DNA of 64,000 nucleotides from positions 1 to 64,000 of the forward strand of contig CAJUBJ010000007.1 of assembly GCA_910584655.1 (NCBI GenBank), read 5' to 3'. Both the position numbers and the translations under genes were made by a program. The notes below the pieces were generated by a model. It was given only the letters and a program-made list of their open reading frames with translations, ran no database searches and was not told the origin of the DNA. Shown here in pieces: positions 8,397 to 15,926 of this stretch (its first letter is position 1; each line of letters opens with the position of its first letter). The DNA comes from an uncultured Bacilli bacterium (GTDB taxonomy: Bacteria > Bacillota_I > Bacilli_A > RF39 > UBA660).

Positions 8397-10503
8397 CTTT
8401 CTCATCAACCTTTACTAATTCAAAGTCTACCATAGAAGTTTCTTTAGAAGCCCCTATACATCTAACTTTTACTTTATCCCCTATACGATAAGTCTTTTTA
8501 GTTGACTTACCTATCATACTTAACAAATCTGGTACATATGTAAAATAATCGCCTTTTAAAGTTTGTACATGAACTAATCCTTCAACTAAATTTGGCAACT
8601 CTACAAAGAAACCGAAGTTTGTTATTGTAGTAATAATACCATCATACTCTTCTCCTATATGATCTTCCATGTATTCTGCCATCTTCATATCTAAGACATC
8701 TCTTTCAGCATCAACTGCTGCAACTTCCCTTTCAGATGAGTGTTGTGCAATATCAACTAAATTATTTTCTAGAGTTTGAATAGTTGTCATCGACATATCC
8801 TGCTCAATTAAATATTTCTTAAGTAATCTATGAACAACTAAATCTGGAAATCTTCGAATAGGACTTGTAAAATGAGTATAAGATTTACTAGCTAATCCAA
8901 AATGTCCGATATTTTCTTTACTATACTCAGCTTTTCTCATACTTCTGAGCAATAAACTTGATAAGATTTCAAATTCTTTTTTATCCTTTAACTGATCTAA
9001 AATATTTTGCATCGAACGAGGAGTTAACTCATTTATATTCCCTTTTAACTTATAACCTAATATTTTAACTAAAGTCATAAAATCGTCAACTTTTTCTTGT
9101 TTAGGAACGTCATGAATTCGATATATAAAAGGTAATTGCATATTAAATATATGTGTTGCAACAGTTTCGTTAGCCGCAATCATAAAATCTTCTATTAACA
9201 TTTCTCCTTCTTCACGTATACGTTTAACTACATCTATAGCTTTACCATTCTCGTCTTGAATAATCTTAGCTTCATCTAAATCAAAATTAATATAACCTCT
9301 ACTATTTTTTTCTTTTCTAAGAATATGATGTAATTCATTCATTAAAATTAAATCTTGAGCAAATGGTTCATAATCAGGAGCTACAATGCCTCTAACAATA
9401 ACATCATTAACTTTTTTATAAGTCATTTTTTTTCTACTTTTAATATAACTAGGGAAAATATCGTAATCAACTACTTGACCTTTATAATTAATTTCCATAA
9501 CACAAGACATTGATAACCTAATAACTCCCTCATTCAAAGAACATATTCCGTTTGATAATTTATGAGGTAACATAGGAATTACTGTATCTGCTAAATATGA
9601 AGAAGTTCCTCTATCATAAGCAGCATCTCCTAAAGCTGAATTCTCTTTAACATAATTAGATACGTCAGCGATATGGACTCCTAGTTCAAAATTTCCGTTA
9701 TCAAGTTTTTTTATACTAATTGCGTCGTCAATATCTTTGGTATCATCACCATCTATAGTAAATATTACTTCATCTGTTAAATCTCTTCTTCCCTCTAAAT
9801 CCTTCTCAGCAACTTCATTAGGAATACTTAACAATTCACGCTCAACATCTTCACCAAAATCCTCAATAATTCCGTGTCTATATGCAATAGTTAATATATC
9901 AGTACCTGGATCATTTTTATGGCCAATTATTTTCACAACATCTGCAATATATTTATGTTTATTAACTTCTTTAACAACTTTAACAAGTACCTTATGTCCT
10001 TCAACGCAATCTTTTATACTTTCAGGTGTCAATTCGATTACCAGATTTCTTTTATCATCATCCAATTCAATAAAGGCACGTCCATTATCGTCGAATTGAA
10101 CTTCGCCAACAAGATTTTGCAATTCTCTTTTAATAATTCTAATTACACGAGCTTCTTTTCTAACACCAGAAGGGAAAACTTCAACTAAAACAATATCTCC
10201 ATCAACAGCATCATTCATATTCTTTTGTGCAACATATAAATCATCTTCACGATCAAGAATTACAAAACCAAAACCTTTCTTGTTTACAGAAAGTCTTCCT
10301 ATTTTTATTCCTGGACAATTATCAAGTAAAATATACTTTCCCTTCTTTGTATAAAATACTAAATATTCATCCACTAAACTATTTAAAGCTTCTTGTAATT
10401 CTCTTAATTCATCACTAGTCTTTAAACCTAATAAATCATTTATTTCTATAACCTCTTTTGCTTCATGAATGTTTTTTAATAAATTAAGAATTCTTTCCTT
10501 CAT
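8371..10503 (-). CDS. rnr: Ribonuclease R
   Basis: 710-residue 3'-5' exoribonuclease that degrades structured RNA and assists trans-translation. Order of parts: N-terminal winged-helix region (1-60), two cold-shock domains (GFVILDREDDLYVAQKNMNDA and following), RNB catalytic domain (DGDDTKDIDDAISI carries the metal-binding aspartates), and a C-terminal S1 domain (YDGIITTITNFGFFVELPNLVEGLVHV). The start is ATG 10503 with AAAGGTG five bases upstream. The lysine-rich tail of E. coli RNase R is reduced to a few residues. It overlaps smpB downstream. Confidence 0.95.
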   Translation of the reverse strand: MKERILNLLKNIHEAKEVIEINDLLGLKTSDELRELQEALNSLVDEYLVFYTKKGKYILLDNCPGIKIGRLSVNKKGFGFVILDREDDLYVAQKNMNDAVDGDIVLVEVFPSGVRKEARVIRIIKRELQNLVGEVQFDDNGRAFIELDDDKRNLVIELTPESIKDCVEGHKVLVKVVKEVNKHKYIADVVKIIGHKNDPGTDILTIAYRHGIIEDFGEDVERELLSIPNEVAEKDLEGRRDLTDEVIFTIDGDDTKDIDDAISIKKLDNGNFELGVHIADVSNYVKENSALGDAAYDRGTSSYLADTVIPMLPHKLSNGICSLNEGVIRLSMSCVMEINYKGQVVDYDIFPSYIKSRKKMTYKKVNDVIVRGIVAPDYEPFAQDLILMNELHHILRKEKNSRGYINFDLDEAKIIQDENGKAIDVVKRIREEGEMLIEDFMIAANETVATHIFNMQLPFIYRIHDVPKQEKVDDFMTLVKILGYKLKGNINELTPRSMQNILDQLKDKKEFEILSSLLLRSMRKAEYSKENIGHFGLASKSYTHFTSPIRRFPDLVVHRLLKKYLIEQDMSMTTIQTLENNLVDIAQHSSEREVAAVDAERDVLDMKMAEYMEDHIGEEYDGIITTITNFGFFVELPNLVEGLVHVQTLKGDYFTYVPDLLSMIGKSTKKTYRIGDKVKVRCIGASKETSMVDFELVKVDEKDGNKKQES

Positions 10504-10589
10504 AAAAATCACCTTTGTTTCCCTTTTTATATCATAGTTACCTACTATTTAATATATCACAATTTAACCAAAAAAAACAGATAAAAAAA

Positions 10590-10603
10590 AGTCCATTCGG
10601 ACT
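10590..10603 (-). terminator. Intrinsic terminator of secG
   Basis: Short stem AGTCC/GGACT with ATTC loop and eight Ts on the minus strand. It overlaps the secG stop codon (TAG). Confidence 0.7.
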
Positions 10604-10817
10604 ATTTGATAAACATTATAAATGATATTACAAAAAACAATACCCCAAGAAGAATAGTTAATCTTGTAATTAATAACTCAACACCACGTTCTTTTTGATT
10701 TTGAAATAAAGCATCATTTCCACCAGATATAATTTGACTTGCATCACTAGCCTTATTACTTTGCAATAAAACAATTGCAATTAACATAATTGATACAATT
10801 AAAAGTGCTATTTCCAT
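10602..10817 (-). CDS. secG: Preprotein translocase subunit SecG
   Basis: 71 residues with two membrane helices (about 2-18 and 50-69). Between them is the SecG signature LLQSNKASDASQIISGGNDALFQNQ. SecG is the accessory subunit of the SecYEG channel. As in many Firmicutes it lies just upstream of rnr and smpB, but a terminator separates them here. Confidence 0.92.
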   Translation of the reverse strand: MEIALLIVSIMLIAIVLLQSNKASDASQIISGGNDALFQNQKERGVELLITRLTILLGVLFFVISFIMFIK

Positions 10818-10873
10818 AAAATCACTTCCATTCCACTAATAATTTAACACACGTTTTATAATAAATCAAGGAA

Positions 10874-10894
10874 AAAAGGGCACTAATCCCTTTT
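10874..10894 (-). terminator. Intrinsic terminator of the DUF308 gene
   Basis: Stem AAAAGGG/CCCTTTT with a seven-base loop and T-run on the minus strand, about 50 bases after the DUF308 stop codon. Confidence 0.75.
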
Positions 10895-10944
10895 AAAATC
10901 CACTTAATAATATTTTAATCAACTTATTTTAAAAATATTCATAA

Positions 10945-11514
10945 TTATCTAAAAATATTCAAAATTTGTTTAGCTCTACGTTTAAATAATAGACAAACCA
11001 TACCATCAAAAATTCCAGAACAAATCAAAAACAATCCAACTAATCTAGTTATTACCATAAAACCTTTAAATGGATTAATTAAAGCTATTAATCCCATTAA
11101 TATTAATAAAATTCCTATAAAACACGTTAAAGGATAAATATCTTCTTGTGCTTTCATAAATTTAAAACCATAAAATATTTTCTCAATCCCACTAGTAATT
11201 AACCAAATACAAAAAAATACTCCCATTATTTTTAAAGCACTAAAAGGATTAAAAATAGTAAATATTCCTAAAATAAATGATGCTACTCCTATAATTAAAT
11301 CAAATGCAAAAAATTTACATCCCAATCCATCATAAAAATATCTTATTAAATAAAATAAACCATGTATCAAAATTAAACTACCTAATATAACAACATTCAA
11401 TTGCGTTGATAACTCAGTATACTTTAAAAATAAAATTCCTATCATAATATCTAGAAAAACAAACAATAAAGAGCTAAGCATCAACCCTTCAAATCTTTTT
11501 ATAACTTTATCCAT
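10945..11514 (-). CDS. HdeD-like DUF308 membrane protein
   Basis: 189 residues with about six membrane helices arranged as repeated pairs, each pair with the DUF308 pattern of glycine/isoleucine-rich helix, NPF turn and second helix (GIFTIFNPFSALKIMGVFFCIW and GLIALINPFKGFMVITRLVGLFLICSGIFDG). The E. coli HdeD relative is linked to acid resistance; the role here is unknown. ATG 11514 has AGAGGTG upstream. It is divergent from the FemABX gene and the two promoters share a -35 element. Confidence 0.8.
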   Translation of the reverse strand: MDKVIKRFEGLMLSSLLFVFLDIMIGILFLKYTELSTQLNVVILGSLILIHGLFYLIRYFYDGLGCKFFAFDLIIGVASFILGIFTIFNPFSALKIMGVFFCIWLITSGIEKIFYGFKFMKAQEDIYPLTCFIGILLILMGLIALINPFKGFMVITRLVGLFLICSGIFDGMVCLLFKRRAKQILNIFR

Positions 11515-11534
11515 AAGACTACACCTCTATTGTA

Positions 11535-11563
11535 ATTTTAAAACAATAATAAAGATATTGCAA
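11535..11563 (-). promoter_or_regulatory. Promoter of the DUF308 gene (shares -35 with femX-type gene)
   Basis: Minus strand TTGCAA (11558-11563), 17-base spacer, TAAAAT (11535-11540). The -35 hexamer is self-complementary and serves the opposite promoter as well. Confidence 0.5.
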
Positions 11564-11566
11564 TAT
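11555..11566. promoter_or_regulatory. 12-bp palindrome at the shared -35 of two divergent promoters
   Basis: ATATTGCAATAT is a perfect palindrome centred on the shared TTGCAA hexamer. It could be an operator, or simply enforce mutual exclusion of RNA polymerase at the two start sites. Inference only. Confidence 0.4.
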
Positions 11567-11585
11567 TTTTTAGATATGATATAAT
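11558..11585 (+). promoter_or_regulatory. Promoter of the FemABX gene
   Basis: TTGCAA (11558-11563), 16-base spacer and perfect TATAAT (11580-11585), about 30 bases before the start codon. Confidence 0.6.
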
Positions 11586-11616
11586 AACTTCTTATTTTAA
11601 AAAGGGAGGCATTATC

Positions 11617-12867
11617 ATGAAATTGAGAAATTTATCAATATTTGAATTTGACGAGTACGCCTCAAATCATCCTCTTGGAAGCTATCATCAAAGTTCTAAT
11701 TATGCCCTTCTAGCATCTGAATTAGGTTACGATTATGAACTACTTGGATTAGTTGATAATAACAATACAATTCATGCTGCCTCACTTATCCTTATAAAAA
11801 AATTAAATATGTTTTATAAATATGGATATGCACCTAAAGGATTTTTAGTTGACTATTATAATCCTAATCTACTTTGTGAATTTACTAAAGCTATTGCAAA
11901 AAGATATTATAAAAAAAATGTTGCATTTATAAAAATTAATCCTGAAATATCTATCGGTACTATTGATTATAAAAATAAAACTATAAATTATAACAAAAAT
12001 AAAAATATAGAAAATATATTAAGTTCTTTAAATTTTCGCAGATTAGAAGGAAACAAACACTTTGAAACCAAAATACCAAAATATAATGCCATCCAAATTC
12101 TAAAACAAACAAATTTAAAGACTATCAGTAAACACACTAGAAATAAAATAAATAAAAGTATAAAAAATGGATTAACATTAGAAAAAGGAAACAGAGAAGA
12201 CATAGAAATATTATATGATTTTATAAAAAACAAAAAAAATTATTCTATTAATCATTATTTTAATTATTACAATGCTTTTTCAAAAAAAGATGCAATAGAC
12301 ATTTTTCTTGTAAAAATAAACTTTGAAGAATGCTTAATAAATCTTCGTGAAAAATACGAAAAAGAATTGAAAAAAAATAATGACCTTGTTAATAAAGTTA
12401 TGATAAATCCAAGTCAAGAAAATTTAAGAAGGAAACTAGCATCTGATAATGCATTAAACACATACAATGAAAATATAACAAAAACAACAAAATGTCTATC
12501 TGAAAATAAAACAATGTATATAGCCGGAGCTATTACAATTAAATACCAAAATAGAGTATATATTTTAATTAGTGGATTTAATCAATCATTTAAATCTTAT
12601 TGTCCAAATTATTTCTTACATTATATGTTAATAGAATATTATAAAAGAGATTTTGACTTTATAGATTTAAACGGTATAACTGGAGACTTTTCAAATACAA
12701 ACCCATATAAAGGTCTTGATGAATTCAAAAAGGGCTTCAACCCAATTGCTTTTGAATATATAGGAGAATATGACTTTATAATAAATGAAGGATTATACAA
12801 AACTTTAGAACAAAGTGGCATATTAGCTAAAGAATTTAAACGAAAAGAAAAAAGTATTAAAGAATAA
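11617..12867 (+). CDS. FemABX-family peptidoglycan peptidyltransferase
   Basis: 416 residues, predicted to add an amino acid from aminoacyl-tRNA to the side chain of lipid II. Two GNAT-like lobes are visible: the first with YHQSSNYALLASELGYDYELLGL and the YAPKGFLVDYYN segment, the second ending in YILISGFNQSFKSYCPNYFLHYMLIEYY and FDFIDLNGITGDFSNTNPYKGLDEFKKGFNP, which is highly typical. A charged helical insertion (about residues 235-300) matches the coiled-coil arm of FemA-type enzymes. Strong GGGAGG ribosome site. It stands alone on the plus strand and converges on a serine hydrolase gene. Which residue it adds cannot be told from sequence. Confidence 0.9.
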   Translation: MKLRNLSIFEFDEYASNHPLGSYHQSSNYALLASELGYDYELLGLVDNNNTIHAASLILIKKLNMFYKYGYAPKGFLVDYYNPNLLCEFTKAIAKRYYKKNVAFIKINPEISIGTIDYKNKTINYNKNKNIENILSSLNFRRLEGNKHFETKIPKYNAIQILKQTNLKTISKHTRNKINKSIKNGLTLEKGNREDIEILYDFIKNKKNYSINHYFNYYNAFSKKDAIDIFLVKINFEECLINLREKYEKELKKNNDLVNKVMINPSQENLRRKLASDNALNTYNENITKTTKCLSENKTMYIAGAITIKYQNRVYILISGFNQSFKSYCPNYFLHYMLIEYYKRDFDFIDLNGITGDFSNTNPYKGLDEFKKGFNPIAFEYIGEYDFIINEGLYKTLEQSGILAKEFKRKEKSIKE

Positions 12868-12874
12868 TACTTTT
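12850..12874 (+). terminator. Bidirectional terminator between FemABX and serine hydrolase genes
   Basis: Stem AAAAGTATTA/TAATACTTTT, five-base loop, T-runs on both sides. It overlaps the FemABX stop codon and abuts the convergent gene. Confidence 0.8.
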
Positions 12875-14599
12875 TTAATTGCCATAAACTTCAATTTTAC
12901 AAACATTCTCCCTATTATTTAAGAATACTTTATGTAATTCATAAACATGTTTATTAATATCCTTAACTATAGCTTCAAAATCCTTGTTACCTTCCATTGT
13001 CAGTATAGCCACTAAATAAGGACTATCATCATAAACAATTCCAATGTCATGATAATAAGAGCTATATTGCCCATATTTATGTCCAGCCAAAATACCATAC
13101 TCTGGAATAGCAATATCATTTTGTTCAGCTTCCAAGAAGAAACTCTTTAGTTCATTACCCAACTCTGGATTATTAACAATAAAATCATTTATAGCTCTAA
13201 AATAAATTATTGCATCATTTGTATCAATATTTCCAAAATTATCTGAACCATTAAAAACATTCTTAGCTCCAAGATCCAATCCAAACTGTTTAAGATTATT
13301 TTTCCCAATATAATCAACTAACATTTGATGTGCTGAATTATCACTTACAACTACAGCATATTTAACCAAATCTCTGATAGTAACACTACTACCATATTTA
13401 TATTTACTCATTTCTTTGCTAGAACTCCATTTATATTTAGAAGAATAAACCATAGTATCATCCAAATTTATTTCACCAATTGATGCTTTAGTATAAATAT
13501 ACAAAGCATCTAAAGCTTTTATAGTACTAGCAGCATAATAAACCTTTGCTTCATTATAATTATACTTAAATCCATAGTTTAAGTTTTCATAAGAAACACT
13601 AGTCTTATAATTAGAAGACAAATAAGTTGTAAGTTTATTCTGAGCTTCTATATAATCCTCTGTAATATCACGTTCATCAAATTGACGAGCAAGACAATTT
13701 TGATATTGTATCTCCATTAATTCATAATTAATTTGTGGTTCATCAAGAACTATATTTTTTACTTTAGGGTCATCTTTTATTGAAAAAGATTCTTTAACAA
13801 CCGTCGAAATTATTAAAACTAAAATAATTATTAAAATAGCTATTGTTAGTATTAAAATAAGTTTTTTTCCTTCATTATTATCATATCTAACTTTTGGCTT
13901 TCTTTTATCAGCATTAAGAAGTACATCTGTTAAATACGAATCATCATGTAAACTCTTATTGTTAACAATTATTTCTTTATTATCAGTTCCCTCATCTTTA
14001 GATTCATAACTAGAATGTATCTCTTCTAAATCTTCCAAATTATCAAAATCTTCTATTGCTTTTCTAAGTTGAGCTAAAACTTTTTTATTATTTAAATCCA
14101 ATTTTTCGTCAAAATTAATTTCTCTAGTAATTATTAAATCATCTCTTATATTACTTTTACTAGATTCTAATACATGTTCTTTTAATTCAAAATCCTTAGC
14201 GGGTTCTACTTTTTTTAAATCATTCGTAAACTCTTCTTTAGATTCTACTTGATTGACTTTATCCTCTAAATCTTTCTTTAATGCATTATTATCAACAACA
14301 TCTTTATCTAACTTAGCTACTTCTGTTTTAGCTTTTCTTTTCTTCTTTTTAGCTAAAATAGAATCTAATAATTCATCATCTGTAGTTTCTTTAATGTTCT
14401 TTTTTATATCATTTGACAATTTAGTATTTGTATTATTAGCAGTAACTTTTTTAGAAGTCTTATTTTTCTTAGAACTTGTATTTTTCTTCTTTTTACTCAT
14501 TATCTGTTCTAATAGTTCATCATTAGTAAGTTCTTTATTTTTTTGTATTTTAGAAGAACTACTAACAGTTTTTTTTCGTTTTTTCTTTTCTTCCTCCAT
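12875..14599 (-). CDS. Membrane-anchored class A beta-lactamase-fold serine hydrolase with long cytoplasmic tail
   Basis: 574 residues. The first 245 are cytoplasmic, charged and Lys-rich, with two copies of a short repeat: TNDELLEQIMSKKKK (25-39) and TTDDELLDSILAKKKK (72-87). One membrane helix follows (about 247-268), then an extracytoplasmic domain of the beta-lactamase2/PBP-like fold. Its active-site motifs are STIK (Ser358, Lys361), SDN (419-421) and HKYG (507-510) in place of the usual KTG or KSG. The family includes class A beta-lactamases and envelope hydrolases; true beta-lactamase activity is not implied. It is a paralogue of the protein at 45197-46264. Convergent with the FemABX gene, so both may act on cell wall. 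Confidence 0.85.
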   Translation of the reverse strand: MEEEKKKRKKTVSSSSKIQKNKELTNDELLEQIMSKKKKNTSSKKNKTSKKVTANNTNTKLSNDIKKNIKETTDDELLDSILAKKKKRKAKTEVAKLDKDVVDNNALKKDLEDKVNQVESKEEFTNDLKKVEPAKDFELKEHVLESSKSNIRDDLIITREINFDEKLDLNNKKVLAQLRKAIEDFDNLEDLEEIHSSYESKDEGTDNKEIIVNNKSLHDDSYLTDVLLNADKRKPKVRYDNNEGKKLILILTIAILIIILVLIISTVVKESFSIKDDPKVKNIVLDEPQINYELMEIQYQNCLARQFDERDITEDYIEAQNKLTTYLSSNYKTSVSYENLNYGFKYNYNEAKVYYAASTIKALDALYIYTKASIGEINLDDTMVYSSKYKWSSSKEMSKYKYGSSVTIRDLVKYAVVVSDNSAHQMLVDYIGKNNLKQFGLDLGAKNVFNGSDNFGNIDTNDAIIYFRAINDFIVNNPELGNELKSFFLEAEQNDIAIPEYGILAGHKYGQYSSYYHDIGIVYDDSPYLVAILTMEGNKDFEAIVKDINKHVYELHKVFLNNRENVCKIEVYGN

Positions 14600-14641
14600 A
14601 CAATCACCTAAGAACTATTATACCTAAATTTATACATAAAA

Positions 14642-14665
14642 AAAAGTGAAATTACTTTCACTTTT
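14642..14665 (-). terminator. Terminator of the str operon (after tuf)
   Basis: Perfect ten-base stem AAAAGTGAAA/TTTCACTTTT with a four-base loop and following T-run on the minus strand, just after the tuf stop codon. Confidence 0.88.
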
Positions 14666-14683
14666 CTCGCATTATACACTAAA

Positions 14684-15853
14684 TTACTTAATAATTTCAG
14701 TAACAACACCAGCACCAACAGTACGTCCACCTTCACGGATAGAGAATTTTGTACCATTTTCAAGTGCAACTGGAGCGATTAATTCAACTTCCATATCAAT
14801 GTTATCACCAGGCATAACCATTTCTACACCTTCAGGTAGAGTAATTACACCAGTAACATCAGTTGTTCTGAAGTAGAATTGAGGTCTGTAGTTTGCGAAG
14901 AATGGAGTATGACGTCCACCTTCTTCTTTACTTAGAACATATACAGATCCTTTGAAATGATGATGTGGAGTAACTGATCCAGGTTTAGCTAGAACTTGTC
15001 CTCTTTCAACTTGATCTCTAGAAATACCACGTAGTAATGCACCAGCATTATCACCAGCCATAGCTGAATCAAGTGATTTTCTAAACATTTCGATACCAGT
15101 AACAACTGTTTTTTGAGTATCTCTTAAACCAACGATTTCAACTTCGTCGTTAAGTTTTAATTCACCACGTTCAACACGTCCTGTAACAACAGTACCACGT
15201 CCAGAAATAGTGAATACGTCTTCGATGCTCATTAAGAATGGTTTATCAGTATCACGAACTGGTTGTTCAATGTAACCATCAACAGCAGCCATTAAGTCTT
15301 TAATAGCTTGAACATCTGATTCATTTCCTTCAAGAGCTTTTAAAGCTGAACCTCTAACGATAGGACATCCATCACCATCGAAATTATATTCGCTTAATAA
15401 TTCACGAATTTCCATTTCAACTAAGTCTAATAATTCAGGATCATCAACTTGGTCGCATTTATTCATGAATACAACGATTTTTGGAACACCAACTTGACGA
15501 GCAAGTAAGATATGTTCACGAGTTTGAGGCATTGGTCCATCTGCAGCAGAAACTACAAGAATAGCACCATCCATTTGTGCAGCACCAGTAATCATGTTTT
15601 TAACATAGTCAGCATGGCCTGGGCAGTCAACGTGAGCATAGTGACGAGTTTCAGTCTCATACTCAACGTGAGCAGTATTAATAGTAATACCTCTTTCTCT
15701 TTCTTCTGGAGCTTTGTCGATATCAGCATAATCAACGAAATTACCAAAATATTTTGTGATAGCAGCAGTTAAAGTTGTTTTACCATGGTCAACGTGTCCG
15801 ATAGTACCAATATTAACGTGTGCTTTTGAACGGTCAAATTTTTCTTTTGCCAT
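14684..15853 (-). CDS. tuf: Elongation factor Tu
   Basis: 389-residue GTPase that delivers aminoacyl-tRNA to the ribosome. G motifs: GHVDHGKT (P-loop, about 19-26), RGITI switch 1, DCPGHADY, and NKCD for guanine. Domains 2 and 3 follow with GRGTVVTGRVERG and the C-terminal REGGRTVGAGVV. A little shorter than the usual 394-397 residues but complete. Last gene of the rpsL-rpsG-fusA-tuf operon, 73 bases after fusA, with its own strong AAGGAGG site. Codon choice is more biased than in neighbours, as expected for high expression. Confidence 0.98.
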   Translation of the reverse strand: MAKEKFDRSKAHVNIGTIGHVDHGKTTLTAAITKYFGNFVDYADIDKAPEERERGITINTAHVEYETETRHYAHVDCPGHADYVKNMITGAAQMDGAILVVSAADGPMPQTREHILLARQVGVPKIVVFMNKCDQVDDPELLDLVEMEIRELLSEYNFDGDGCPIVRGSALKALEGNESDVQAIKDLMAAVDGYIEQPVRDTDKPFLMSIEDVFTISGRGTVVTGRVERGELKLNDEVEIVGLRDTQKTVVTGIEMFRKSLDSAMAGDNAGALLRGISRDQVERGQVLAKPGSVTPHHHFKGSVYVLSKEEGGRHTPFFANYRPQFYFRTTDVTGVITLPEGVEMVMPGDNIDMEVELIAPVALENGTKFSIREGGRTVGAGVVTEIIK

Positions 15854-15926
15854 TTTTATTTCCTCCTTTTTTTATATATACATACATATTTTATCTAATG
15901 CTTGAAAGTTTTTCAAGTATTATTTA

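Noticed and set aside
9737..10418. Long plus-strand open frames opposite rnr, and similar ones opposite tuf, fusA, uvrB and pgi
   Set aside because: They are antisense shadows of strongly conserved genes, with no ribosome sites or recognisable products.
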